From assembly GCA_910575815.1 (NCBI GenBank), contig CAJTFN010000011.1, forward strand, positions 1 to 64,000: a stretch of DNA of 64,000 nucleotides. The letters are read 5' to 3'. The notes beneath the pieces were generated by a model. It was given only the letters and a program-made list of their open reading frames with translations, did no database searches and was not told the DNA's origin. The stretch is from Oscillospiraceae bacterium (GTDB taxonomy: Bacteria > Bacillota > Clostridia > Oscillospirales > Oscillospiraceae). A program made the position numbers and the translations under genes. Shown in pieces: positions 23,340 through 31,864 of this stretch. The stretch's first letter is position 1; every line of letters begins with the position of its first letter.

Positions 23340-23723
23340 ATGAACGTCTTTTTCTGGCTTTTCACGCTGGCCATGGTTCTGCTGATTCCCGGGAGCATGC
23401 TCCTCCTGGGCCGGAGTTTTGCGAAAAACCCGCCAGGGGAGATCAACGGCGGCTACGGTTACCGCACAACTCGCTCTATGCGGAACCGGGAGACCTGGGT
23501 CTTTGCCCAGCGCTACAGCGGGCGGTTTTGGGTCCGGGCGGGCTGGCCTGCGCTGGGGATCTCCCTGGTGTGGATGGTGTTGCTGTTCGGACGGGATGCC
23601 GGTACGGTCGGACAGTCCGGCTTGCTTTTGACAGGCTTACAAATGGTTCCGTTTCTGGCGGTGATTCCCGCCACGGAACGGGCTTTGAAACGGAATTTTG
23701 ATGAATTTGGAAGAAAGAGGTAA
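23340..23723 (+). CDS. SdpI-like membrane protein
   Basis: 127 residues; GAAGGAGAGAGACC precedes the ATG. Three hydrophobic segments. NGGYGYRTTRSMRNRETWVFAQ, a slightly interrupted form of the SdpI signature (GYRT..SM.N...W..A), lies between the first two. SdpI in Bacillus gives immunity to the SdpC toxin; lone homologues have unknown roles. No sdpC-like gene is nearby. Confidence 0.75.
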   Translation: MNVFFWLFTLAMVLLIPGSMLLLGRSFAKNPPGEINGGYGYRTTRSMRNRETWVFAQRYSGRFWVRAGWPALGISLVWMVLLFGRDAGTVGQSGLLLTGLQMVPFLAVIPATERALKRNFDEFGRKR

Positions 23724-23729
23724 CATTTT

Positions 23730-25088
23730 ATGGGAAAACTATTTGGAACCGACGGCATCCGCGGCATCGTGGGCGAAAACCTGACGGCGGAATTTGCCTT
23801 CCGGGTCGGCCAGGCCGTGGGCACGGTTTTGATGGAGGAAAAGGGTGGCGCCCGTCCCACGGTGGTGTTGGGCAAGGACACCCGTATCTCCTCTGATTTG
23901 CTGGAGGCGGCGCTGATTGCGGGGCTGTGCTCCGTGGGCAGCGACGTGAAGCCTGTGGGGGACATTCCCACTCCCGCCGTGGCCTATCTGACCCGGCAGG
24001 AGAAGGCGGACGCGGGCATCGTGGTCTCCGCCTCCCACAACCCCTATGAACACAACGGCATCAAGGTATTCAACGGCCAGGGCTATAAGCTCTCCGACGC
24101 TCTGGAGGAGCGGGTGGAGGAAAAGATTCTCTCCGAAGAGCCCATGGCCCTCAAGACCCGCGGGGAGCTGGGCCGCCGGCATCATGGCATGAAGCAGCTC
24201 AAGCAGGATTACATCGATTTTGCCGCCTCCACCATCGAGTCGGACCTTTCCGGGCTGCGTATTCTGGTGGACTGCGCCAACGGCGCCGCCAGCGCCACGG
24301 CTCCGGAGCTCTTTGGCCGGTTCAAGGCCCATACAGTCTTCCTCCATCGGGACCCTGACGGCGTGAACATCAACGACCACTGCGGCTCCACCCACCTGGA
24401 GGACCTGACCGCCCAGGTGAAAGAGGGAGGCTATGACGTGGGTGTGGCCTTTGACGGAGACGCGGACCGCTGTTTGCTGGTGGACGAGACCGGCGGCGTC
24501 ATCGATGGAGACAAAGTCATGGCCGTCTGTGCTCTGGACATGAAGCGCCGGGGTATCCTCCGGGGGAACGCCATTGTGGCGACCGTTATGAGCAACCTGG
24601 GCCTCCACGAGTTCTGCCGGAATCACGGCATCGACCTGGTCTGCACCGCCGTGGGGGACCGGAACGTGCTGGAGGAGATGCTCCGCCGGGATTTCCGCGT
24701 CGGCGGCGAACAATCCGGCCACACGATTTTCACCGCCCTGGAGACCACCGGCGACGGGCAGGTGACGGCCCTCCAATTCCTCCAGGTTTTGGCCCGGTCG
24801 GGGAAGAAGGCCTCGGAGCTGGCCGGGGTCTGCGCCAGTTATCCCCAGATCCTTATCAACGTGGAAGTGCCTCACAGCGGCGGGGTAAAGGAGCAGATTA
24901 TGGCCTCTCAGGAGCTGGCGGAGGCAGTCCGGCAGCAGGGGGACGCCCTGAACGGGGAGGGCCGAGTTCTGGTCCGCGCCTCAGGGACCGAGGCCCTGAT
25001 TCGGGTCATGGTGGAGGCAAAGACGACCGAAATTGCGAATAAAACGGCCGATTTTCTGGTTAGTCTTATAAAATCACTAAAATTCTAA
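23730..25088 (+). CDS. glmM: Phosphoglucosamine mutase GlmM
   Basis: 452 residues. Active serine in VVSASHNP (about residue 102), Mg site DGDADRCLLVD (about 245), substrate loop GGEQSGH, phosphate loop RASGTEALIRVM near the C-terminus, and start LFGTDGIRG. Converts glucosamine-6-phosphate to glucosamine-1-phosphate for peptidoglycan. It follows the SdpI-like gene by 6 bases. Confidence 0.97.
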   Translation: MGKLFGTDGIRGIVGENLTAEFAFRVGQAVGTVLMEEKGGARPTVVLGKDTRISSDLLEAALIAGLCSVGSDVKPVGDIPTPAVAYLTRQEKADAGIVVSASHNPYEHNGIKVFNGQGYKLSDALEERVEEKILSEEPMALKTRGELGRRHHGMKQLKQDYIDFAASTIESDLSGLRILVDCANGAASATAPELFGRFKAHTVFLHRDPDGVNINDHCGSTHLEDLTAQVKEGGYDVGVAFDGDADRCLLVDETGGVIDGDKVMAVCALDMKRRGILRGNAIVATVMSNLGLHEFCRNHGIDLVCTAVGDRNVLEEMLRRDFRVGGEQSGHTIFTALETTGDGQVTALQFLQVLARSGKKASELAGVCASYPQILINVEVPHSGGVKEQIMASQELAEAVRQQGDALNGEGRVLVRASGTEALIRVMVEAKTTEIANKTADFLVSLIKSLKF

Positions 25089-25118
25089 GGAAAATTTTCG
25101 TTTATTTTGATAATATGC

Positions 25119-25148
25119 TTGACATTTTCCTTGGCAGATGGGTATAAT
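25119..25148 (+). promoter_or_regulatory. Promoter of the sigH-like gene
   Basis: TTGACA (25119-25124), 18 bases, TATAAT (25143-25148). The start codon at 25154 is only a few bases beyond the -10 box, so either translation starts from a very short leader or this transcript starts upstream of the annotated start. Confidence 0.55.
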
Positions 25149-25153
25149 ACACT

Positions 25154-25795
25154 ATGCGCAATACTTACGAGAAGGATGTGCCGGAACTGGAACGGCAGCC
25201 GGACGAGGCCTTGTGCACTCTGGCCGCGGCGGGGGATCGCCAGGCGGAGGAAGTCCTCGTCACCCGGTATAACCGTCTGGTCCGCACGTGCGCCCGCCCC
25301 TTTTTCCTGGCGGGCGGCGACAGCGAAGATCTCACCCAGGAGGGCATGGTGGGCCTCATCACGGCCGTCCGGGAATACGACGCCGGAAAAGAGGCGTCCT
25401 TCCGCACCTTCGCTGAAGTTTGTATCCGTAACCGCCTGTACTCTGTGCTCCGCGCCTCGGCGCGGGATAAGCAGCAGCCGCTCAATCAATCGCTCTCACT
25501 AGACGATTCTCACTTTGACAGCAATCCCCTCACCTCTGGGACCAGTAATTTGGCGCAGCGTAATCCTGAAGATTTCCTGATCGACCGGGAGCACACGGCA
25601 GCCCTCTTATCCGGTGTCCGGAAACAGTTGTCCGAATTTGAAGCAAAGATTTTGGGGTTCTATTTGGACGGTCTTTCTTGCAGGGAAATTGCAAAAGCGG
25701 TCGGCAAACCCCCAAAATCCGTGGACAACGCCGTGCAGCGCATTCGACGCAAGGTGGCGCGGCAATTACTTTCCGGCGATTTCAGCAAACGCTGA
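25154..25795 (+). CDS. sigH: RNA polymerase sigma factor, SigH-like
   Basis: 213 residues. Region 2 (GDRQAEEVLVTRYNRLVRTCAR, DLTQEGMVGLITAVREYD, FRTFAEVCIRNRLYSVLR) and region 4 (LSEFEAKILGFYLDGLSCRE, KAVGKPPKSVDNAVQRIRRK) match the Spo0H type that opens sporulation. The leaderless look is odd: the ATG lies just after the -10 box. If translation starts later there is no good downstream start before region 2. Confidence 0.88.
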   Translation: MRNTYEKDVPELERQPDEALCTLAAAGDRQAEEVLVTRYNRLVRTCARPFFLAGGDSEDLTQEGMVGLITAVREYDAGKEASFRTFAEVCIRNRLYSVLRASARDKQQPLNQSLSLDDSHFDSNPLTSGTSNLAQRNPEDFLIDREHTAALLSGVRKQLSEFEAKILGFYLDGLSCREIAKAVGKPPKSVDNAVQRIRRKVARQLLSGDFSKR

Positions 25796-25833
25796 ACGCA
25801 ATATAATTTTCTTTTCAAAGAGAGGGTAAAATC

Positions 25834-26115
25834 ATGTACGAAGACAAGACCTTAGTGTGCAAGGAATGCGGTCAGGAGTTCGTGTTCACCGCCGGTGAGC
25901 AGGAGTTTTACGCCGAGCGCGGCTTCCAGAACGAGCCTCAGCGCTGCAAGGCCTGCCGCGACGCGCGCAAGAACGCCGCCCGTGGCCCCCGGGAGTATTT
26001 CACTGCTGTCTGCGCTGCCTGCGGTGGCGAGGCCCGCGTGCCCTTCGAGCCCCGCTCTGACCGTCCGGTCTATTGCAGCGAGTGCTTCGCCAAGATGCGC
26101 GAGGAGCAGAGATAA
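25834..26115 (+). CDS. Zinc-ribbon protein with two CxxC pairs
   Basis: 93 residues; AAGAGAGGGTAAAATC precedes the ATG. Two treble-clef/ribbon units: CKECGQEF...CKACRDARK and CAACGGEARVPF...CSECFAKMR. The spacing is the CxxC-x(17-20)-CxxC pattern of small zinc-ribbon proteins found near housekeeping genes in Clostridia. Probably binds zinc; role unknown. Confidence 0.8.
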   Translation: MYEDKTLVCKECGQEFVFTAGEQEFYAERGFQNEPQRCKACRDARKNAARGPREYFTAVCAACGGEARVPFEPRSDRPVYCSECFAKMREEQR

Positions 26116-26155
26116 ATCGTTTGTTCGGTTTTTGTCTCTTGCACGCAAATCAAAG

Positions 26156-26191
26156 AAAACGGCTCCATGTGAAAACATGGGGCCGTTTTTT
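26156..26191 (+). terminator. Terminator of the zinc-ribbon gene
   Basis: AAACGGCTCCATGT pairs with ACATGGGGCCGTTT, GAAA loop, followed by a T run. Confidence 0.88.
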
Positions 26192-26328
26192 CGTGGCCGG
26201 GGCGCAGGCAAGAGCCCTCCTGCCTGTTATTTTTGCTTTGGGGGAGCCTACCGCCGGACAAGTGCCGGGAAGGAGGGCGCACAGGCCTGAACCGCGCAGC
26301 TCGGAGCTTTTCTTCCCGGCGGCTTTCC

Positions 26329-26357
26329 TTGAAAAAAGGAAGGGCATATGCTATAGT
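26329..26357 (+). promoter_or_regulatory. Promoter of the 194-aa gene
   Basis: TTGAAA (26329-26334), 17 bases, TATAGT (26352-26357). Confidence 0.55.
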
Positions 26358-26469
26358 GAAGCAAACAGTAAGGCGCTCTACAAAGTCAGGGAAGAAGCCG
26401 CTTGGTCCATTTGAGCTTGCTTAACATGGAGATTTCCATGGGAACGCGGAAAAGGGAGGAAGAATTTGA

Positions 26470-27054
26470 ATGGAGCTGTTTGGCAGGATTTCGAAGGAAC
26501 CGAAGTTCCATGATTCGAAGGAGCCTCAAAGCGAGGAGAAGGAAGCGTTTAAGAACGCTCTGGGTGGGAAGGAGATTGAGATTTTGCCTTTGGCCCATAC
26601 TGCGGAAGAGATCTTTTATGGGGAAGATCCGTACCGGATTTCCTTTCGGGTAAACGATGCTTTCAAACCGGCGAAGTCCCACGCCGGAGAGGTGGAGATG
26701 CTCCACACCTACGCACCCTTCAGCCTCTGCGGAGAAGAAGGAGCGGATCCATATCTGGCAATTCAGTGCGACGACGTGGTATATACCGCTGTGGAGGAGT
26801 TTAAGGAGTCCGGCACGTTTTCCGGGGCCTTGGAAATCACACCGCTCGCCGGGCCCTTTTTCTTTAAGGCAAAAACCGAATATTTTGGAAGCCTGATGTA
26901 TTTTTATGGAATGGATTGCTGTGGAGGCTCTAATGAAAACCAAGGACTCTGCCTGGTTTATTCAAAGGGTCTTGCGGGAACGGAAAACGAGAAAAAGCTG
27001 ATGGCCGTGCTGGATGAGGCGGCGGTGAGTTACCGGGAGGAACGGATCGTTTAA
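26470..27054 (+). CDS. Uncharacterised 194-aa protein
   Basis: GGAGGAAGAATTTGA precedes ATG 26470. A soluble alpha/beta protein with a charged N-terminus (KEPKFHDSKEPQSEEKEAF), a central strand-rich part (YRISFRVNDAFKP, YLAIQCDDVVYTAVEEF) and a CC pair (YGMDCCGGSNEN). No signal peptide, no membrane segment and no recognised family. It has its own promoter and stands alone. Confidence 0.6.
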   Translation: MELFGRISKEPKFHDSKEPQSEEKEAFKNALGGKEIEILPLAHTAEEIFYGEDPYRISFRVNDAFKPAKSHAGEVEMLHTYAPFSLCGEEGADPYLAIQCDDVVYTAVEEFKESGTFSGALEITPLAGPFFFKAKTEYFGSLMYFYGMDCCGGSNENQGLCLVYSKGLAGTENEKKLMAVLDEAAVSYREERIV

Positions 27055-27086
27055 AACGCCACTTTCGGCTTTTGTCGGATTTTCTA

Positions 27087-27115
27087 TTGAATTCGGGCAA
27101 ATAATAGAGTATAAT
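27087..27115 (+). promoter_or_regulatory. Promoter of the DUF1858-trmK-nif3 cluster
   Basis: TTGAAT (27087-27092), 17 bases, TATAAT (27110-27115). Confidence 0.65.
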
Positions 27116-27200
27116 ACCAGGATGATGGCCGTCTGCGGAAATTTATTCCAGAGAAACGGGCGGCCGCACGTTGTATTTTATGATATGGAGGAATCCAGAA

Positions 27201-27410
27201 ATGATTGAGATTACAAAAGACACCATCATCGGCGATATCCTGGACATCGCCCCCCACACCGCGCCGATTTTCCTTTCCATCGGCATGCACTGCCTGGGCT
27301 GCCCCTCCTCTCGCGGGGAGACCGTGGAGGAGGCCTGTATGGTTCACGGCATCGACGTGGAGAAGCTGCTGGCCCTGGTGAACGAAGAGGCCAACAAGAA
27401 GGCGGAGTAA
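27201..27410 (+). CDS. DUF1858-domain protein
   Basis: 69 residues; GGAGGAATCCAGAA precedes the ATG. The domain pattern is complete: ITKDTIIGDILDIAPHTAPI, then GMHCLGCPSSRGETVEEAC and HGIDVEKLLALVN. The CxxC pair (HCLGC) may bind metal or act in redox. DUF1858 is often fused to or placed beside hybrid-cluster or iron-sulfur repair proteins. Here it precedes trmK by 7 bases. Confidence 0.85.
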   Translation: MIEITKDTIIGDILDIAPHTAPIFLSIGMHCLGCPSSRGETVEEACMVHGIDVEKLLALVNEEANKKAE

Positions 27411-27417
27411 CACCGTC

Positions 27418-28116
27418 TTGCGGGACTTGGAACTGACGCCCCGTCTCCAGCTTCTGGCAGACTGGGTGCCCCACGGCGCGCGGCTCGCCGATGTTGGCAC
27501 GGATCACGCCTATTTACCCGTGTGGCTTTGCCTCCACGGGCGGGTGGTCTCGGCCATTGCCTGCGATCTGCGGGAGGGGCCCCTGGCCCGAGCCCGGGAG
27601 ACCGGGAGAACCTGGGGGACGGAGAGCATCGTCTACCGGCTGGGAAACGGCTTGGCGGTGGTATCCCCGGAGGAGGCGGATACCATTGTCATCGCCGGAA
27701 TGGGGGGAGAGAACATCGCCGCCATTCTGGCCCAAGCTTCCTGGACCGCCGACGGAACGCACACTTTGCTGCTCCAACCCCAGACCCGGGCTGAGGTACT
27801 CCGAGGGTTTCTGGCGGACAACGGCTATGCCATCCGCCGGGAGGCCCTGGCGGAGGACCGTGGCATTCTCTACCCAGTGATGGAGGTCAGGGGAGGGAAG
27901 ATGTTCCTGACTCTGGGCCAGCGCCATGGTGGAGCCGCCCTCCTCCAGGACCCCTTGGGGGAGCGGTACATCATTGAAAAAATTATCCGGCTCCAAAGCG
28001 CGGTGGCGGGGATCAACCGCTCCGGCGGAGGGCGGGAAAAAGGGGATGAGCTGCGGGAGATTCTCACCGCCTTGCTGTCCCAGAGAGAGGAGTGGCGGTG
28101 TGCCAACGGTTTGTGA
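27418..28116 (+). CDS. trmK: tRNA (adenine(22)-N1)-methyltransferase TrmK
   Basis: 232 residues from TTG 27418. Rossmann methyltransferase signatures: LADVGTDHAYLPVWL (SAM loop), CDLREGPLARA, IVIAGMGGENIA. TrmK methylates N1 of A22 in tRNAs of Gram-positive bacteria. The 17-base overlap with the Nif3-like gene is the usual TrmK-YqfO arrangement of Firmicutes. Confidence 0.9.
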   Translation: MRDLELTPRLQLLADWVPHGARLADVGTDHAYLPVWLCLHGRVVSAIACDLREGPLARARETGRTWGTESIVYRLGNGLAVVSPEEADTIVIAGMGGENIAAILAQASWTADGTHTLLLQPQTRAEVLRGFLADNGYAIRREALAEDRGILYPVMEVRGGKMFLTLGQRHGGAALLQDPLGERYIIEKIIRLQSAVAGINRSGGGREKGDELREILTALLSQREEWRCANGL

Positions 28117-28888
28117 AATCGAACAGGCCCTTTTTGATGTAGCCCCACGAGACCGGGCCATGGAGTGGGACAACGTGGGTCATCTGTTGGGGAACCCGGA
28201 ACAGCGGGTGAACCGCTGCATGGTGGCCCTGGATATTACCCACGCCGTGGCGGAGGAGGCCATTGCCGCGGGCTGCCAGCTTATTGTTTCCCACCACCCC
28301 ATTATGAACTGCAAATGGGTCCAGGTGCAGACCGTGCGGGACGATACCTTCCAGGGCAGCCTCTTGACCCGACTTCTCCGAGCTAATGTCTCCGCCATCT
28401 GTATGCACACCAACCTGGATGTGGCAGAGGGAGGCGTGAACGACGTCCTGGCCCAAACTTTGGGAATTCTGGAGCCGGAGGGATTCACCGGCGAGGGCGT
28501 GGGCCGCTGCGGCTGGCGGGCGGAGCCGGCGCCGCTGGAGGAGTTTGTCCGCTTTGTCTCCAAGGCCCTGGGTTGCAACGGCGTCCGCTATGCCGGCGGA
28601 GGGAAGCCTGTTCACCGGGTGGCCGTGGGCGGCGGCGCTTGCGGAGAGTTTGAGGACGCTGCCATCGCCGCCGGGTGCGATACCTTTGTCACCTCCGATC
28701 TGAGCTATCACCAGTTTGTGGACGCCAGGGCCAAGGGCATCAACCTTGTAGACGCGGGGCATTTCCCCACGGAGGACCCGATCTGCGAGAAAATTGTTGA
28801 GTATCTGGCCGGGCGTTTCCCGGAACTTCAGATTCAAAAATCCGCCTCTCACCGGGAGGCAATCCAATACTACGTAGAAGGAGACTAA
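28100..28888 (+). CDS. Nif3-like dinuclear metal-center protein (YqfO type)
   Basis: 262 residues from GTG 28100 (AGAGAGGAGTGGCG upstream). Metal ligands: IVSHHPIMN (His pair), CMHTNLDVAEGGVND, DLSYHQFVDA and DAGHFPTED. The family is often annotated as GTP cyclohydrolase I type 2, but its activity is unproven. The central YqfO insertion of Bacillus is absent, so this is the short form. Confidence 0.9.
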   Translation: MPTVCEIEQALFDVAPRDRAMEWDNVGHLLGNPEQRVNRCMVALDITHAVAEEAIAAGCQLIVSHHPIMNCKWVQVQTVRDDTFQGSLLTRLLRANVSAICMHTNLDVAEGGVNDVLAQTLGILEPEGFTGEGVGRCGWRAEPAPLEEFVRFVSKALGCNGVRYAGGGKPVHRVAVGGGACGEFEDAAIAAGCDTFVTSDLSYHQFVDARAKGINLVDAGHFPTEDPICEKIVEYLAGRFPELQIQKSASHREAIQYYVEGD

Positions 28889-28893
28889 TCGCC

Positions 28894-29628
28894 ATGTCCG
28901 GACATTCCAAATGGCATAATATTCAGAAAACCAAGGGCGCGGCGGACGCCAAGCGCTCCGCCGCCTTTACCAAGATTGCCCGTGAGATCATCGTCGCCGT
29001 CAAAGAGGGCGGCTCTGGCGATCCCAATAACAACTCCCGCCTGGCCACGGTCATCGCCAAGGCCAAGGCTGTGAACATGCCCAACGACAACATCAAGCGT
29101 ACCATCGACAAGGCCCTGGGCGCTGGAAATACCGACAGCTACGAGGCTGTTACCTACGAGGGATACGGCCCCGGTGGTGTGGCCGTCATCGTGGAAGCCC
29201 TGACGGACAACCGCCAGCGCACCGCTCCGGAGGTCCGCCATGCGTTTGACAAGTGCAACGGCAACCTGGGGGCCATTGGCTGTGTCAGCTGGTCCTTTGA
29301 CAAAAAGGGCGTCATCGTCATCGACAACGAGGAGGGGGAGCTGGACGAGGAGACCGTCATGATGGACGCTCTGGACGCCGGCGCTGCCGACTTTGAGGCC
29401 GATGGTCCCGCCCTGGAGATCACCTGCGACCCCGATGCGTTTAACGATGTGGTAAAGGCCCTGGAGGAGAAGGGTTACAGCTTCGTCAGCGCCGAGGTGG
29501 AGATGGTGCCCCAGAACTACATCACCCTCAGCGGCGAGGGGGACGTGAAGAACATGCAGAAGCTCATTGACATGCTGGAAGACAGCGATGATGTGCAGAA
29601 CGTCTGGCATAATTGGGAGAATGATTGA
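28894..29628 (+). CDS. YebC/PmpR-family protein
   Basis: 244 residues. Start SGHSKWHNIQKTKGAADAKR and the three-domain layout are textbook. NRQRTAPEVRHAF and GCVSWSFDKKGV lie in the middle domain. YebC-like proteins bind DNA in some species; recent work shows that YebC2 members help translation of proline stretches. It has an independent terminator. Confidence 0.95.
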   Translation: MSGHSKWHNIQKTKGAADAKRSAAFTKIAREIIVAVKEGGSGDPNNNSRLATVIAKAKAVNMPNDNIKRTIDKALGAGNTDSYEAVTYEGYGPGGVAVIVEALTDNRQRTAPEVRHAFDKCNGNLGAIGCVSWSFDKKGVIVIDNEEGELDEETVMMDALDAGAADFEADGPALEITCDPDAFNDVVKALEEKGYSFVSAEVEMVPQNYITLSGEGDVKNMQKLIDMLEDSDDVQNVWHNWEND

Positions 29629-29637
29629 TCAGGTACA

Positions 29638-29672
29638 GCGGGACACGCCAAAACAGGCGTGCCCCGCTTTTG
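29638..29672 (+). terminator. Terminator of yebC
   Basis: GCGGGACACGCC / GGCGTGCCCCGC stem followed by TTTTGT. Confidence 0.86.
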
Positions 29673-29791
29673 TCTGATTATTTAATAAACTAAATCTAAC
29701 TTTTGTGTAATAAAAATATATTTCCATCTATGAGATATGTTTCCCCTCCTTTGGGTATTGCTATCGAAAGGCCTTTCAAGGAGAGCTGCAT

Positions 29792-30262
29792 ATGCTGACT
29801 GAACAACAATTCACAGACGCCGCGGAGCGGTACCTGGACATGGTATACCGAATCGCCCTGAACTGGTTCCGCAACCCGGCCGACGGGGAGGACGCGGCCC
29901 AGAACACCATGCTTCGCCTCTGGAGGACGGACACAGACTTCCAGGGGGAGGATCATCTGCGCCATTGGCTGGTCCGAGTGACCCTCAACGAGTGCAAGCG
30001 GATGAGCGCGCACCCCTGGCGGAGGCGCACGGTGCCCCTGTCCCAGTGTCCGGAGCCGGTATTCCAGGACCCGGCCCGTCAGACGCTGTTTCAGGAGGTC
30101 ATGGCCCTGCCCGCCAAATACCGCGTTCCCCTGTACCTCTATTATTACGAGGGCTACAAAGTGGACGAGGTGGGGGAGCTGCTGGGCCTGAATCCCTCCA
30201 CGGTTCAGACCCGGCTGGCCCGGGGCCGGGCGAAGCTGAAAACACAATTGGAGGAGGTGTGA
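29792..30262 (+). CDS. ECF-type RNA polymerase sigma factor
   Basis: 156 residues. Region 2 (YLDMVYRIALNWFRNPADGE, DAAQNTMLRLWR) and region 4 (LPAKYRVPLYLYYYEGYKVD, ELLGLNPSTVQTRLARGRAK) are complete. CAAGGAGAGCTGCAT precedes the ATG. It is paired with the membrane anti-sigma-like gene downstream (3-base gap). The signal sensed is unknown. Confidence 0.92.
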   Translation: MLTEQQFTDAAERYLDMVYRIALNWFRNPADGEDAAQNTMLRLWRTDTDFQGEDHLRHWLVRVTLNECKRMSAHPWRRRTVPLSQCPEPVFQDPARQTLFQEVMALPAKYRVPLYLYYYEGYKVDEVGELLGLNPSTVQTRLARGRAKLKTQLEEV

Positions 30263-30265
30263 GCC

Positions 30266-31318
30266 TTGAGAGCATCGTATCAGGAAATGTTTGACGAGGT
30301 CCGCGCCTCCGAGAGACTGAAAGAGGAGGTCCGAAATATGACAAAGCAGGAAAGAACCCAAGTAGTCAAAAAGGTATCCATATCCTTCGTTATCGCGGCA
30401 GCCCTGGCCGTGATTTTAGCCGGGACGGCCCTGGCGGCGGCTATCGGCGTGCCCCAGACCCTACAGGAGTGGTTTGGAAAGCGGTGGACCGAAGCCGGAG
30501 GACCGGAGGAGATGCCCAAGGAACAGGCGGAGATGATCGAGAGCCTGGTTCAGCCGGTGGGGGTCACGGCTACAAATCAAGGCGTTAGCATAACTTTGGA
30601 TTCCGTCACGCCTAGCGAAGGGACGCTTCGCATGCTGCTGAAAGTAAAAGGAGAAGGCCTGAAAAAAATTGTCCGGGTCGGAAACTGTTTCGTTACGGGA
30701 GAGCTTACGGAGAGGATTCATAGGGATGCCACTGGCCGCTATACCTGTTCATTTCACGTGGAACCGCTGGGCGTGCTGGAAGACGGGACGCAGGTTTTGC
30801 TGCTCACCTACAGCGTACCAGGAGCCAGCTGTTTCTTGCAGGGCGGAGATGTGGACCTGCGGATTCTTAACATTTTCTGCCGGGACGATGGAGAACCTGT
30901 GGAGGTGTCGTTTCATTCGTTTTTAGAGGGCGAGTGGAACTTCTCCTTCACGCTGGAACCCGTGGAGCAGACTGTTTTGACCGTAGAGAGCGCTCAGGTA
31001 ACCGCGATCGACTATGTGTTCAACGAAACCCGGGATCAGGCGACCCAGGTTGAACGGTCCATTACAATTACCGATCTCCAGGTAACCTCCACCGGATTCA
31101 GTTATGTTCTTCAGCTTTCTCCCATGGAAGCCGCAAATCTTTCGAACAATCTGGACATTCAGCTAGAAGACGGGGTAACGGTTATGGGCCTCGAGTCCGC
31201 GCATAGCGGTTTTGACCTGAAGCGGCAGGGTTCCTGGGCGGTTCCCATCGACCTCTCCAAGGTGGAAGCTCTCTATTTTAACAGAGTGGAGATTCCCTTG
31301 GAACAGCCTAAAGAATGA
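30266..31318 (+). CDS. Anti-sigma-like membrane protein with a large outer domain (DUF4179-like)
   Basis: 350 residues from TTG 30266, just after GGAGGAGGTGTGAGCC. A short cytoplasmic N-terminus (SYQEMFDEVRASERLKEEV) of the kind that grips ECF sigma factors, one membrane segment (about residues 36-58), then about 290 residues outside, rich in beta strands. The genomic pairing and topology support an anti-sigma role; the outer domain presumably senses an envelope signal. Confidence 0.75.
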   Translation: MRASYQEMFDEVRASERLKEEVRNMTKQERTQVVKKVSISFVIAAALAVILAGTALAAAIGVPQTLQEWFGKRWTEAGGPEEMPKEQAEMIESLVQPVGVTATNQGVSITLDSVTPSEGTLRMLLKVKGEGLKKIVRVGNCFVTGELTERIHRDATGRYTCSFHVEPLGVLEDGTQVLLLTYSVPGASCFLQGGDVDLRILNIFCRDDGEPVEVSFHSFLEGEWNFSFTLEPVEQTVLTVESAQVTAIDYVFNETRDQATQVERSITITDLQVTSTGFSYVLQLSPMEAANLSNNLDIQLEDGVTVMGLESAHSGFDLKRQGSWAVPIDLSKVEALYFNRVEIPLEQPKE

Positions 31319-31327
31319 AGCGCAGCA

Positions 31328-31362
31328 AAAGAAGCGCCTGTCACAAGACAGGCGCTTCTTTT
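31328..31362 (+). terminator. Terminator of the ECF sigma operon
   Basis: A perfect 15-base stem (AAAGAAGCGCCTGTC / GACAGGCGCTTCTTT), ACAA loop. The A-rich start and T-rich end may make it work in both directions. Confidence 0.88.
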
Positions 31363-31372
31363 GCCGCCGGGT

Positions 31373-31444
31373 GCAGGGGCGGCGGCGCCCCTGCCGGGGT
31401 CCAGGGGCAGGGCCCCTGGCGGGGACCGGAGGGGCGGAGCCCCT
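31373..31444. repeat. Triple GGGGC/GCCCC hairpin cluster
   Basis: Three hairpins in tandem: GCAGGGGC/GCCCCTGC (31373-31394), CCAGGGGC/GCCCCTGG (31401-31419), AGGGGC/GCCCCT (31430-31444). All share the GGGGC arm. It sits between two convergent genes. Confidence 0.7.
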
Positions 31445-31447
31445 GAC

Positions 31448-31864
31448 TCACATTTCCCGCTGATATCTCGCAGCCAGATAGACCTCCAGCACACTTTTCA
31501 GCACAAAAACAGCAGTCATCCCCAGTGTCACCCACAAAGGCGCGTTGCACGCCAGGGACACCCACGCCGCCACCATGACAACCCATTGCAAAGCGTCCCC
31601 GGACAGAGCCTTCGCCCTCCGGCGAATTGCCACGTTCCGCTCGTCGTTGACTTCGATCTCCTTTCTCCGGACCTGGGCTGGGTCCTTTGTGTTCAGGCGC
31701 AGCATCAAAAGCTGCGTCAGCCCGATGGCCACCATGCCGCTGCCGGAGCACATCAGCATGGTACCCAGGCTGTAGGGAATTGCCTCCCAGAAAATCAGCG
31801 ACGCCGCGGCAAAGCATAGCCCTAAAACGATAAACGCAATGTACAGCCCTTTCATACGCTTCAT
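31448..31864 (-). CDS. Small four-segment membrane protein paired with an HTH regulator
   Basis: 138 residues with hydrophobic segments in two pairs (about residues 6-28, 33-53 and 89-108, 111-132) around a basic/acidic cytosolic loop (RRKEIEVNDERNVAIRRRAK). The VNDERN...R..A loop is typical of DUF2178-like membrane proteins. The start overlaps the HTH stop by 4 bases. The role is unknown; the pairing suggests a membrane partner of the regulator. Confidence 0.65.
   Translation of the reverse strand: MKRMKGLYIAFIVLGLCFAAASLIFWEAIPYSLGTMLMCSGSGMVAIGLTQLLMLRLNTKDPAQVRRKEIEVNDERNVAIRRRAKALSGDALQWVVMVAAWVSLACNAPLWVTLGMTAVFVLKSVLEVYLAARYQREM

Larger units (their letters stand above)
26116..26469. 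other. 354-base intergenic region with two hairpins and a promoter
   Basis: Terminator at 26156-26191, then a second hairpin (CAGGCA...TGCCTG at about 26204-26225 followed by TTATTTTT), then about 100 bases without features, then the promoter at 26329-26357. No gene seen. Confidence 0.6.

Noticed and set aside
26193..26328. Several short frames in the gap after the zinc-ribbon gene
   Set aside because: None has a ribosome site or protein-like composition, and they overlap terminators.
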